A stretch of 64,000 bases of DNA from assembly GCF_023065955.2 (NCBI RefSeq), contig NC_079873.1, forward strand, positions 96,758,128 through 96,822,127, given 5' to 3'. This DNA comes from Ursus arctos. Lineage: Eukaryota > Chordata > Mammalia > Carnivora > Ursidae. The translations under genes were made by a program, and so were the position numbers. Shown piece by piece: positions 10,270 to 22,339 of this stretch; the stretch's first letter is position 1, and every line of letters starts with the position of its first letter. Under the pieces are notes generated by a model. The model worked only from the letters and a program-made list of their open reading frames with translations, ran no database searches and was not told the DNA's origin.

Positions 10270-12940
10270 CATTTTCTGTTACAAACAGGAAGCTCTTAGT
10301 TCTTTTCCCCTGTTTTCTTGTTCCCCTCCTCCTCTGGTGTAGCACCGTGACGGTCAGCTTAATTGCAAAGGGGAGGAGTTTGGGGGAGGAGTTTCCCCCA
10401 GCAGGAAATTTTGCTATTGGTTTTGGAGGAGCTACGCTTTTGCCAGGGTAGGTTTCTTTAGCAAGCCCGCATGTCAGTGGTACAAGGTCAAATGCAAGGT
10501 ACTGACAGACCCACTCAACTCCATCCCGTTAACTAGGAGTCCGCACGCGCTGGCGTACACAGAGATAGATGGACAGGCCCTGCCCTTAGGTTGCTCATGG
10601 AGCAGTCGTGAAAATACCCTGGGTGCCTATCGTGGCATAAAACGGGAAGCCTTTAAATGGGGGCCAGAGCGAGGAGTGCAGCTGGTCATAGAGGCAAACC
10701 AAACTAATGCAAAGCGCATTCTGGCTGAGTTTAATCAGAGTCCAAGGACACCCAGTGTCATCGTGATCTACCCAGAAGAGCCAAGCGCTGACCTAACCCA
10801 GGCCTGCAGTTCCAGGGCTCCGTTCCAGCAGCCAGCACAAGCCCAGTCACAGGCTGCGGTGCGCTCTGTGTCTGGTGCCGTGCTACACACAGCACGAAGC
10901 CAGGAACACAGAGGCGACCCCTGTCCTTTCGGAGCAAAAACACTGATGAAGGCCACCGTTCAGAGCACCTGAATACAGTCGAAGAGTTAGCCCCGAGCAC
11001 ACAGATAAATACCACATTCACTCACATCATTCTCTTCTCAGATTTCTGCTCATTCTTCTCAAAGATTGAACAGCTTAGATCCTCTGCAATTTGTCAAGAG
11101 AGTTGGAGATTCCTGCCACTATTGTTTTTTTTAAACACTGATTTCACCGGAGTTGCATGACAATCAGTGGTCAACCTAACTGGAATTCAGCTTTCTTAAT
11201 AGTTCTTCCTCCCTTTAGCGGGTCTTCGGGCTTTGTCTGTGAGAGAGAGGTGAGGTTCCAGTGAGGCTTGCTTGGCATAGTTCCTACTAATGCTCCCATC
11301 CGGGCCTTAAGCTTCTTTGGTCAGTGGGACAAACGACAGGCAGCCCTTGTCACGTCCCTCTTCACTGGCACCTCTTCCCATACCTAGCAGGGCTTTCAGG
11401 AGTGACAAGGTTGGCACCTCTCAGAGACGGAGGGGAGGGGAGTGGTTGAGAGGCAGGACTAGAGGATGAAGTGGGCACTTGGCCAGCATTCTCTCACACC
11501 TTCCTCTTAACCCCGTGCCAAGCCCTTCCCCCACCACCGAAGGGGAAAACATACCCTGATTAAAGAAGCCCCTATGAATAGCACAGGTGTTGTTCTTAAA
11601 TAGGAAAATGAGTGATGGCGGAAGGGATTAAATTAAGCACACATTTTTTGCTCCTGATTTTCTTCCAGAAAGGTCTGCAGGAAGAGACTACACTGAGAAG
11701 CCATATCTGAAGAGCCGTATCTGAATACTTGGGCTTTCCTTCGAGACGGCTTACATAGTTAAGTCTAAGTGGGGTTTAAAGCTCTGGCCTACTCTCAGCC
11801 GTTCAGCCTAGAATCCACTGAACAGTTGGGCCTCATTCCTAACATCCAACCCCTCCAATAGTTTTCAGTACCGACTCTCTGATCCCGCTAAAGGGCAAAA
11901 GGTGCTGACGGGAACCATGGACATTTCCGCAATGCCTTTTCCCCCCAGCAGAACAAACAGTGTTCAGATCTTGCAAAGCCACAAAACCACAGCATAGGTC
12001 AGCTGCAAACTCCCCCTCATCAGAGACCTCCCTGAGCCAGCAAAGTCAAGGCCATGAGCTCAGGGCCCACAGAAGGTCGCTAGAGAGGACAATGAGTCTG
12101 CAGGATGAGTCAGGAGAATTGAGGAAGCCCAGCCGGTCCCCAGAGCCAGGCCTGTCGTCAGGCAGCCAAGGGAAAAGCTCTGTAAGAACCTGGAACACCC
12201 TGATAATGGAGGAGAGGGTGAAAGAAAGAAGTAACAGAAGGGCAAACCTACCTGTCCTCACCATTGGCAAAAGAAGAGAGCAGGCCAGATTTATCTTTGA
12301 CATGTCCCCATCCCACTTTACAGAACGTCTCCCTTCCCAAAGCATCCGAGCCCCCATGCCCGTGCCGGCTCACCAGGCGTTTCCTGCCACCCTCGGGTCT
12401 CTCCCTCTCCCAACCGACCCACGTTCCTCAGACCTTCCCCAGGATCCCACCGTCTCTCAAAGCAGTGTCTTGTTCCCTCAGCACTGCTCTGACCTGTCAC
12501 TTCATGATAACTGATCTAGGCCAATGCACCAATGGCTATTCGTGAGTTAGTGTGGTCCCCACCAGGGTCACATACTGGTAATGAAACAGCTGTCTCGTGG
12601 CAACAGAGTACCTTCACTCCAAAGAGTATATGTAGGAAAAGGATTTCCAGTGAAGTGGGGGCCTCAAGCAGAGAGATCCCCACCTTCAATTCCGTGTGAA
12701 AGAATACTCACCTCCCTCCTTGTTTAAGCATAAGCCAGTCCAACAGATAGCCACCTGGTCAAAAGCCTAAACCGAATTAGGGCCCAATATCAAGATACCT
12801 CCTTAAATGGGCCCCAGAATGCAAGAACTTCATCTGAGCTATGTCCAACAGATTGCAAACTGCTAATTTGTGATATCATTGCTTAGGGGGGAAAAGCAAA
12901 TAGAGGAGTTAAGAGAATTTGTCCTATTATCAAATTGTGA
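10270..12940. other. Unique intronic DNA, no supported gene
   Basis: No repeat family was recognised in most of it. It contains the longest open frame of the window (12092-12514 from the first ATG, 140 codons, Ser/Pro/Arg-rich, no recognisable domain). A splice-acceptor-like pyrimidine tract ending in CCCCCCAG lies just upstream, near 11941-11947. I treat this as chance. Confidence 0.55.
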
Positions 12941-12948
12941 GGAAAAAG

Positions 12949-13150
12949 TTTTTTTGAAGATTTATTTATGTATTTGAGAGAGAGAGTGCACACGCACAGG
13001 GGGCAGCAGAGGGAGAGGGAGAGAGAATCTCAAGCAGACGCCCCGCTGAGCACGGAGCCAGACACAGGGCTCAATCTCATGACCCTGAGATCATGACCTA
13101 CCAAAATCAAGACTCCGACGCTTAACTGACTGAGCCACCCAGGCGCCCCC
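12949..13150 (-). mobile_element. SINEC (carnivore tRNA-Lys SINE), reverse
   Basis: Starts with a T run and GATTTATTTATGTATTTGAGAG, then GAGAGAGTGCACACG. It passes CATGACCCTGAGATCATGACC and ends TTAACTGACTGAGCCACCCAGGCGCCCCC. Flanks share an imperfect AAGGAAGAAAA/GAGGAAAAAG-type duplication. Confidence 0.95.
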
Positions 13151-13159
13151 AGAAGGAAG

Positions 13160-15890
13160 AAAATTTTTAAAGCAACCCACAGCGTGACAAAAATTGTCCA
13201 CTTAGAAGGTTTGAAACCCAAGGTTCTAATAAGACAGTGTAGAACCTGGAAGGGCTGCCCATGGCATCAGCTTGTGTGCCTGGCAGCTGGGAGTGAGGAT
13301 GGAGGGGGGGAGCTTTGCTAGAAGGAAGATAAACACCCGGCATTTAGGTTACCCATTTTATTAGAGGCTGGAGACTATTAAGGACTCAATAGTCTGAGTC
13401 CTGAGCTACAGCTGAATTTTCAGAATAAAAGCATGTAGTACAGAATTCTGAGTTCCAGAGTATCTAAGAAAGCATCTGGTGATGCTGATTCCAAATGAGC
13501 ATTACTGTCTCATAACGGGACTTCTCCAGGCGAAGAGCTATGATCTCAGATCACTTGTTGCAGGCGGACTTACCTGAGCAGTCCGAGCGAAAGGAGCAAG
13601 CGTGTCTGATCTCCTTCTCTTTCCATTTCCATAGCTCAGTCTCCCCACACCCCTACCATGGGGACCCACTTCTTCCTGACAGCTTAGGGCCCCTGATGGC
13701 CTGCTCAGTCCAGGTTGCTCACCATGCCTCCATGGTCTCCAGTACTTTCTGTCCCTCCTCCCTCCCATCCCAAAGTTGTATCCTGAGTCCTTCCTCTGAG
13801 ACTTCTGTTGCCTACCTTCCAAAGAGACATCTGGGGTCTAATGAGTTGTTAGGTGCTAAAGGGGTCATGGCTGATAATGAGTTAAATTCTTGCCCCTTCT
13901 AATTACAGGAGACTGGTTGACAAGGAACGAATTTCTAATGATAGCATTTCAGGCTAGTGGGGATGGTACTTGGGGACAAGGACACCATTTGATACACCTC
14001 CCATCACACAATGGAAATGGCTGCCTTCTTTGCCCTAAACATAGGACGGAGCAAGTGTCCTTTAGGGGATGAAAGCAATCGGCTTAATTCACAAATAACC
14101 TATTAATGTTGCCAAAAATCCAGGCACAGGCGGGTGTCCGTTCCTAACAGGCAGTGTATTTTGCCCATGATTTTTGCTTTGTCTTTTGCACTTCTGCCTT
14201 TTTTTTTTATCTTAATCCACCCGAGGCAAAGTAAGTTTGCTAAATTGGTATTGCATTTTCCCCCCTGAGCTATCTAAAAACTTTTCTTCCTTACTACTAT
14301 TTAGAAATGAGTCTACCCCTAATCCCCATCCTTTTCCTTCTGTTAAGGCTCTAGAAGTAGACCTCCCTTGAACCAATGACTGCACTACTGAAAAGATGTG
14401 TATATAGGAAGGGCCACACCCGCAAGCACACATCACCCAACTGATCTATAATGGAAAGAATTCCAAATAATCTGATCCATTCATTCAGTAAAAAAGCGCA
14501 AGGCTAATCTTCGGCCAGCAGGACACACCTGTTGTTAAAATGGTAAATACTCCCATACCAGCTGGTAAATAGCCCCTACCCCTTGCCTTGACTGCCTCAG
14601 ACCTCTGCAAGATCCAACAACTAATACGTAACGTCTGGCATGGCAAAGGGCCTCGAGGACCAGAGCTGGAACCTATTCGGATCTGTTGTTTCATGTGCCT
14701 TGCCCTGGGAATATCATCCGTAATCTCGGAGCCACTGTGTACCAGGCACCGGGGTTGACCCTGAATGTACACCGCGGTCACTTTGCTTAAAGCTCTAGTA
14801 GTGACACCGAGGTTTGTCTCAGTCTACTGTGCCACATGCATTCCCATGGAGCAGAACGTCCACGACCTTCAAAAGACGGACGACTTGAGCCATTTCCAAA
14901 ATAGCACTTGGCAGGCAGCCTAGACTCGGATGGGGAGAGCAGACGCAGACTGTGGGCATGACGGGCCTACCCCCTGTCACATCACCTCAGGGGATCCTCA
15001 GCCCCACGGGACTCACTAGAAAATCCTTTACATTGGAAAAGCAGAAATTGTCTAGTCCACCTGAGCAGCCTGGGAGCGGGTCTGTATTCTTAGCCTCATG
15101 CTTCAAGTGCTGAGTTTAGAACAAAAGCCTCTGTTCAAGGTCATATGATGAGTCAGCTCTCGAGTGGGGAACGAAAAGAGACGGAGAATAAACAACCCAC
15201 AACAGGGTTAACTTGAGCTGCTTCCACCTATGAGAAAGGCCTGGCCAAACCTTTCGTAGTCCTAATTTATAGAGAGCTTGCGGAATTGCCCTGAAAGGAT
15301 GTTAATGCACGTAGGTAAGGAAGAAGGATGGTAGTGGGAGGTCTCTCTTTAATCAGCTGTCCCGGAGACCCAGACTTGCGGTAGCCTCGTGATCTACGCG
15401 AATGTACACCGGGCTGCCGCTTGCTGTCTTTATTTGTGGAACTCAAGAAGGATCTCATTCATTCTTCCTCTGACAAAAGCTCCCTCTTTCCCCCAACGCA
15501 CGTTGGCTACTGTTAACCTTACGTGAATGTGAACGGTCAGCTTCCAATTAATTCTGCTTGCTGTGCCCTAACTAATGAGCTAATGCTGTCCATCATTACA
15601 ACAGCAAAAAGCTGACTTGTGATAAAGGGAAGCAGAGAGAGCCCCATGTCCAAGTTTTCTGGAAGGGTGTGAGTTCTAATCTTGAAGCTAACTCCCTCGG
15701 CAACATCGAGGGAGGCAGGTTCTCCCATTTTCATTTTCTTCATTTATAAAATAAGGATAACGCTACTACTTGCCTCGTGGCTTGGCCTAGGAAGAAAATA
15801 TGATCAGAGACAAGAAAATGATTTGACCATTTCGATACCCTCCAAACACATAAGGAAATATGACTGTTTTTAGAAACACTCAAGGGGTAT
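13160..15890. other. Unique intronic DNA, no gene seen
   Basis: No recognisable gene. A diverged MIR/MIR3-like stretch may lie near 15030-15170 and another near 15640-15790. Opposing open frames at 13538-13902 have no domain. Confidence 0.5.
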
Positions 15891-15899
15891 GTGGAAACG

Positions 15900-16010
15900 A
15901 GCATTTATCAAACACCTAGTATACACCCAGCCCTTTCACATCCATTAATTTATCTTGACAACAGTCCTATGAAGTAGATGTTAGTTGTTACATGTATAAC
16001 AGCGAGGGAT
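15900..16010 (-). repeat. MIR fragment
   Basis: GCATTTATCAAACACCTAGTATACACCCAG, then CAACAGTCCTATGAAGTAGATG, in reverse MIR order. Confidence 0.72.
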
Positions 16011-16519
16011 AAAAAAATGACAATATGTCAGTATGTTCAAATTCTAACTTTGCTTTAGAATCAAGTAGATTTGATCTTTAAGAAAACCAGGCTTACACAC
16101 ATACACACAAATAGAATTCAAAGTACAGATGACAGTAATACAACAGGTCAGTTTGGCATCAACGTGCATCTCTCAGATAAAACTAAAAGTAAACAGGTGA
16201 CACTTCTCATGATTTAAGTCACGAGAGTATAATAGGGTTCGCAGAAACCAGAAAACACGTTTAGGTTAAGGATTATCACCCTGGAAGGAAAGCAAGTGTA
16301 CTCGAAATGTAGCCAGTTGATCCGAACAACTACCCATGTTAATGGGTACTGTTCCAGGTACTGCAGACCTGTAGCTTCTTTCTTTTTTCCCCCCATCTTT
16401 TTTTTGATTATTATTATGTTTCTTCCCTGACCAGTGGCAAGCTACTGCTGTAGCCAAACCTTGTTCTTTATAATTAGCAAAGCAGGGATGAGACCCCCAA
16501 GAGTAGGGAGCAGAAAGAT

Positions 16520-16640
16520 GAGAACTGTCAACATTTTTGTCCTCACCTTAGACAAAGAAAATGGGACTCAGAAAGTTGTTTTCCCAGTCATGCAGCTAAT
16601 AACGGGTGAAGTTGGGTTTCAGGCCAAAGTATATGTAACC
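16520..16640 (-). repeat. MIR fragment
   Basis: GAAAATGGGACTCAGAAAGTTG, then TCATGCAGCTAATAACGGGTG, fits the reverse MIR core. Confidence 0.65.
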
Positions 16641-17229
16641 TTCCTATACCCATGTTGTTTACGAGAAAAGCGACCACTTCCCCAGACCACATTGCCTCTC
16701 TCAGAAATGGCGCCAAACCCTTCAGTGGTAGTGAGACACTGCTCCTGACCCTTTCTGACCTAAGCACCCCCTTACCATGACCACCCCACTGGTAATCCAT
16801 GACTAAGTTCCACAAGCATGCCTACAGTGCTATCACTGTTTCCCTGTTCGAAGCGGGTAGAATATATGACCACGAAACAGAGCTGTTCTCCATTAAGAAA
16901 GCCAACTGACCCTCCTGGGAGATCAGCCTCATCCATGGCCATACGCTTCTTTGCTCAGCCTCCCAGTCACAGAGGAGCTCGAAGGTCAGGACCCTCTCTG
17001 AAGCATTCTATCCAAATAGGCCCCATTGCATTCAACACAGGATTTGACCCATAGTATACACTCCAAATACTTGATGAATCAATAAAGACCATGTGCAATG
17101 ATGAGGATGTGTCCTAGATGTCTTAATTTTATTAGGGTCCTTGGGAAATTTTATCAGAGATCACACACACACAAAAGATGTAAAATTGAGAGGAAACTAA
17201 TGATCAGCTTCCACCAAGAAACTCTCCTT

Positions 17230-17364
17230 TTCCTCGACCACTAACCTAGTAACACTTGTTCTAGTCTCAGATCTATCATCACCAGCCAGAGGAACGAACA
17301 GAAGATGTCTCCCCTCTTTAAGCCTCAGTTTCCCCATTTTCAAACTGACAATATTGAGCGAGAT
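17230..17364 (+). repeat. MIR/MIR3 relic, left part, split by MER5A
   Basis: TTTAAGCCTCAGTTTCCCCATTTTC is the sense MIR core. It stops abruptly at the MER5A terminal repeat, and the expected tail (CTAGATGACCCATAAGG) resumes at 17542-17600 on the other side. Confidence 0.8.
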
Positions 17365-17541
17365 CAGTGGTTCTCATCTCTGACTTTACACTAGAATCAT
17401 CTGGGGAGCTTTTGAAACTACTGGTGCTGGATCCTCTCCCTAGGGTTTCTGATTTAATTGCTGTGGGTTGAGGCCCGAGCATTGGTATTTTTTAAAAGCT
17501 CCCCAGTGAGTCTGACATGCTGCCAGGGTTGAGAACCACTA
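17365..17541 (+). mobile_element. MER5A DNA transposon (hAT-Charlie), full length
   Basis: Terminal inverted repeats CAGTGGTTCTCA and TGAGAACCACTA are both intact. Internal GGGGAGCTTTTGAAAC and TTTTAAAAGCTCCCCAG are diagnostic. It is flanked by an 8-bp hAT-type duplication, AGCGAGAT (17357-17364) and GGCTAGAT (17542-17549), 6 of 8 matching. Non-autonomous, no coding capacity. Confidence 0.92.
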
Positions 17542-17600
17542 GGCTAGATGACCCATAAGGCCCCTTCTTACTCCGAAGATCATTATGCTGACTACAGCTG
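17542..17600 (+). repeat. MIR/MIR3 relic, right part
   Basis: GGCTAGATGACCCATAAGGCCCCTTCTTAC is the MIR3-type tail that continues the element broken at 17364. Confidence 0.75.
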
Positions 17601-17609
17601 GGTCTGTCT

Positions 17610-18690
17610 TGATATCAGGGCTGCCCTGCCTAATCTCTACTTTCCTAATGCCACACACCACAAGATCTAGCCATGGAGTTGTTCAACCACCTAACGCCTC
17701 ACTTCACCCCACTCATCTATTGGCTTAAAGCTTTGTGCATAGTCTTGGGGCTCCTCCGCACTGCTGTGGAGATCTTGCTTTTTAATGCCATATGGGTTAT
17801 TTTGCCATCAAAGAAGGTCCTCTGATCCCAGGATGTATCTTTAAAGCACTAGCCACCCTGCCCTGCTTCCAGGCTGGGAAAGCCCAACAAACAAATATGA
17901 GCAGCCTGGAGTCCTCCTGCTGATCTGGAAGGAATCCATAAACACAATGCACAACTTTCCATTTCACTGGACTTTTTTCATGGCACCAAGCCTGCCCATT
18001 CCATTCGGCCCTTTGTCAAGAATGTCCTTGACACTTATGGAATTGATTTGTTCTTCCCTTGCTTTAAATAATAAGCCAACAGTTACGCAGGAGTTTTATA
18101 AGGTATCGATTTAACATACAAACCACATGATGGCCCTTGAATGCTACAGCAGGAACCAATGCCTCATCGGCCAGGAAGACCAATATAGTGACATCCTAGC
18201 GTTTTCATAACCTGTCAAAACATCCCAGAGCTCTGGGCTTGCTGAAGAGCAGACATGCCAAGGATTTAGAAATGTCAAATTAAAATATTCTGGGCTATTT
18301 TCAAAAAGACATGAGCCTTTTTAACCACTAGCATTCTATCAACAATGCTGTTTCAGAACACAGGGCTTCTAAAGGAAGGCTGGCTCTCAGATGAACAGTG
18401 TGAACACTATACAGGGAACAGAGGGTCCCTCAAGGTCATAAGACAGCTTTATTCTAGAGGCACTCCATCAGAAACATTTGCCTACTCTGTGTGTAGATAG
18501 AAAAGGCTGAAAGGCAGAATAAGGGTGAAAGGAAACACAGGGCAGGAACCTTAATGAAAAATTCCCAAACTACACGATCCTAAAATACAGATATGAAAAA
18601 TTAGAATCTGGCATGGCCTTTTAATGACGTACAGCTTAGGTGCCCTTCAAGGACCGGAAAGTACAAAGGTGCTTTGTTGTAGACCCTTGG
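17610..18690. other. Unique intronic DNA, no gene seen
   Basis: No repeat family or coding signal was recognised. Confidence 0.5.
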
Positions 18691-18699
18691 ACAAATTGC

Positions 18700-19715
18700 C
18701 AAAAGTACATGAGATCATTCTTTCCCTCATTGCCAAGTGCCTTGCAAGAGTCGTTATCTATTCACCTTGCCTCTACTTCCGCATCTTCCATTCATCTTTC
18801 AGATTTGCCCCCGGTATTCACCACTCTGCTATAACTGCTCTCATTAAGATATCCATGATCTCCAATGGCCAGATCCTGTGGTTAGCTCTCAGTCCTCATC
18901 CTGATTGCCACCCCTACATCATTTGATACTGTTGACCGTTCTTTCCTGCTTGGACCTTTGTGACACAATCTCTCTCCAGATTCTCCTCCTATTTCTCGAC
19001 TTTTATTTTCAGTTGTCTTCTTAGGCTCTGCTTCCTATGTCTGACCTTTAAATAATGGACATTTTTCTTGGCCCTTTCACACTTTATAAGTGTTCCTGTG
19101 ATATGACTTATAGGATTCTCAGATCTTTATCTCCTGTCCCAATCATTCTTCCAAACTCTAAACCCATATGGTCAACTGTCTTTTGGACTTCTTCACCAGG
19201 CCCTGTAGCCGACACTCACCCTCATTCCCAATCTGCTCTTTTCTTGTATCATTCCAGTTGTTACGATAACTTTTTTAATTGGTCTCTTCATCTGCAATCT
19301 CTCTTACCTCTAACTTATCGTCCTCATTATCTCCAGAACTTTCTCTTGAAAACACAGACATATCTGATTCTGTGGCTCTGTTCAAAAACTTTTAGGGGGC
19401 TCCCCTATACCTATAGAATAAATCTAATACTTGCCCCATAATATTCAAAGCATCTAATGAGAAGGGCCAATATCAATACCATTCCTAGTTTTACTTCTGA
19501 CATTCTGACCACTCCCCAACACCTCAATCCCACCTCTCCTCTGTTCTCCCACTCCTTAAGCATGCTATGCCAGCTCACGTCTCAATGTCTTGGTTCATAC
19601 TACTTCCTCTAGCTAGAACTTTCTCTCCTTCCCATTTCCAATTCATATTCTTAAAATGTCACCTTGCCCAACCATAATGTCATCTCCTGTGTAAAATCTC
19701 CAGGCAGAATTAATT
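18700..19715 (+). repeat. L2 LINE relic, about 1 kb, with reverse-transcriptase remnant
   Basis: Sense L2 (CR1-clade LINE). Around 18895-18960 the translation contains FDTVDRSFLLGPL, a decayed form of the L2 reverse-transcriptase motif. The downstream part follows the L2 order through GGGGCTCCCCTATACC and the tail near 19680. Frameshifts and stops are throughout, so it is dead. Confidence 0.85.
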
Positions 19716-19844
19716 GTAGTCTTCTCTGAACTCTGAACTTTCTACAGACCATAACGCCAGCATTCATGCACATTGTTTTACAATGAGGTATGTGAGAGTT
19801 GTTTAAGAGATGGGATTCTGCCTCAGCCTTCGTGTTTAATATGT

Positions 19845-20060
19845 CAGAGTCTGGAATCAGACACATCTGGATTTGAGTACCAGCTCTAGTGCTTACTAGC
19901 TGTGTGATCTTGGACAAGTTCATTAATGTCTCTAAGCTCCAGTGTTCTCATCTGCAAAACTGAGGTAACAATAGTGTTTCAGGAAGAATAAATGAGATAA
20001 TGCATATAAAACAGAGTGCCTGACACATAATAAACACAATAAATGTTAGCTGTAATTTTT
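19845..20060 (+). repeat. MIR SINE, well preserved
   Basis: GAGTCTGGAATCAGACACATCTGG, then TTACTAGCTGTGTGATCTTGGACAAGTTC, TCATCTGCAAAACTGAGG, AATGAGATAATGCATATAAAAC and AATAAATGTTAGC: the full MIR order. Confidence 0.95.
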
Positions 20061-20775
20061 TTCTCTGCTGCCGGCACATGATGGTGTGGAGAACAAGTAC
20101 TCAATAAATGGTTACTGAATAAATTCATCATAGCATGGAAGACTGAAGAACACTGGCAAAATGGACAGTTTCCTCCTTTGTTGGGTCTTGGGATCTCTGT
20201 CAGAGGCATAAAACTTGAGTTATATAATGAATCGCCTTCTCCGGAGTCAGATGATTACAATAGCAGTTGGGGAAACCACAAGCCTTGTATGTGCATTTTA
20301 TCTTTTGAACCTGAACTTATCACATCTTTACTCCCAGCAAATACAAGTCTTGACGTGTGCGTTTCGAACTTCCTTTCTCAGACTTTTTTTTCTGACTTTA
20401 ACATTTGACAAATAGGATGATTCAATTAATGTGATAATTATTTAACGCAGCAAGCAATCACTTTTAATATGTAATGGTAATTGAGCCCAGCATGTTTGAA
20501 AATACCATTCTCTGAGTCAGGTTCAGCAACATGTCTTGAAGTTGGGACCCTAGAGGTTTAACTCATTCCAAACTCCTCTACCACCAAAAATTTAAATTAA
20601 TGGTATTTCTGATTCTTGCCCCCTCTCACCTATAATCCATCTGAATCGCTTGACCTCCATTTTAGTCATGAAATCCTAAAAGATTACCTTTCATATTCGA
20701 CCCAGAATAATCTGTTTAATGTCCCTTGATAAGGAATATCCTTTAAAAAGTCCAAATTCTGGCAGGCTCTCTCTC

Positions 20776-20976
20776 TTTTTTTTTTTAAAGAGAGAGAGTG
20801 TGCACATGCATGGATGGGGAGGAGGGGCAGAGAGAAAGAGAGAGAATCTTAAGCAGGCTCCACACCCAGCGAAGAGCCTGACTCAGGGCTCGATCTTGAT
20901 CTCATGACCGTGAGATCGTGACCTGAGCTGAAATCAGGAGTGGGACACTTAACCGACTGAGCCACCCAGTCGCCCC
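20776..20976 (-). mobile_element. SINEC (carnivore tRNA-Lys SINE), reverse
   Basis: T run, GAGAGAGAGTGTGCACATGC, CTTAAGCAGGCTCCAC, CATGACCGTGAGATCGTGACC, ending AACCGACTGAGCCACCCAGTCGCCCC. A possible target duplication GGCAGGCT/GGCACGCT is imperfect. Confidence 0.94.
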
Positions 20977-20979
20977 ATG

Positions 20980-22030
20980 GCACGCTTTCAATAGAAGGCC
21001 TATATTTTGGGAAAAGATAAACACTATAATCTTTCCCTTTACTTGGTCCTAGAAAAGGCTCAGAGGAAAACACTTATGTCAAGTCTATTGTAAATAAGTG
21101 TGGAAACCAAACATTAGAAGTATCATTATTATTATAAAAACAATATAAGAAAAACGCAGGAAGTTTGGAAAGTGAGAGTGAGGAAGGGCTCTTCCAAAAC
21201 TTCATTATCCACATACAACCAGAATTATTTTTGTATAGTTTTCCACTTGTTTTCATTTGCCTGCATTTTTTTCAAAGCTTGCCTCTTAAGCATTCCGGGT
21301 ACACTAAGAAGATTTTAAGAACTTCAGAAAAACAGTAATTCTAATCATATGACTGCCTGCAAGGTTTTCTCATGGCTTCAGTTTTTCAGAGAAAAATAAG
21401 AGTCCAGATGGCATAATGACCAGCCCTTTTTACTTTAATTTGGACTCTGAAAGAGAAATGGCATGAGGAGAGAAGGGGATTCTCTAATGACAAGGACTTC
21501 AATCTTAATGATATTAAAAAATAAAAATTAAAAGCCAGAGAATGTTGAAAAATTCTATTCCGATCCAAAAAGAACAATATGCAAATAGTCATTCTTGTAT
21601 GCGGTTCATCCTTCTTTATCCATTAGAGCAGAAGAAAGCTGATGCTTTGAGGTGTGTTAAATCATACTGATCTGCAACTCGTAGCTTCCTGTCCCTCTTC
21701 CCCAGTATGGGTGCACACACCCTCCGAGGATAATAATTGGTTTAGATTACGTTTTGTATGTTCATGAAAACCTAACGTTAGAATTAATGAAAGCTCCGGT
21801 TTTGGGCCTTTTACCTTTGTTTCTCAAACTGGCCTTCTTTTAGTAAGTCTTCTACATCCCTCCAAACCCACACAGCTTCCCCCTGCTTAATGACCTAGGC
21901 TGCATGTGTTAATGCTGGACCTCACCCTATCTTCTGTGTTTCTTGAATCATTTAACATGGTTAAGGCTTGTCTCCTCAACCAGATCATGAGTTATGCGCC
22001 AGTTCATACCGAGTACGTCCCTTCTACCTG
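20980..22030. other. Unique AT-rich intronic DNA, no gene seen
   Basis: No repeat family, RNA gene or coding exon was recognised. Confidence 0.5.
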
Positions 22031-22039
22031 CTGTGGTCT

Positions 22040-22150
22040 TTATCATGTAGACCAGGAGCTGCTTGAGGCGGGGCGCGTGCTTTGTTCACCTTTGTCTCCC
22101 CAGCCCCTACTGTAGTGCCTGAGAGTGGAGATACTCAATAGAGTAAATAT
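22040..22150 (+). repeat. L2 LINE 3' end
   Basis: GACCAGGAGCTGCTTGAGGCGGGGC, then TTTGTTCACCTTTGTCTCCCCAGCCCCTAC and ATACTCAATAGAGTAAATATTGAGTG: the L2 tail in sense orientation. Confidence 0.85.
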
Positions 22151-22339
22151 TGAGTGAAGAAAGAAAGAAATGGGTTAACGAACACGTAGATGAAAAGACA
22201 GCACTCGAGAATGTCACCTTGCCGATTAATGGATTTCACAGCACCTGCCAGCAAGAAGGACGGCCTGCACGTGTTGAGTCAGCCCGCAGTTACAATTATT
22301 GAGCACCTTCTATCTGCCAGACACAGATATTGTGGGGGA

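Noticed and set aside
19055..19441. 128-codon frame that could be read as a gene
   Set aside because: It lies inside an L2 LINE relic read out of its original frame.
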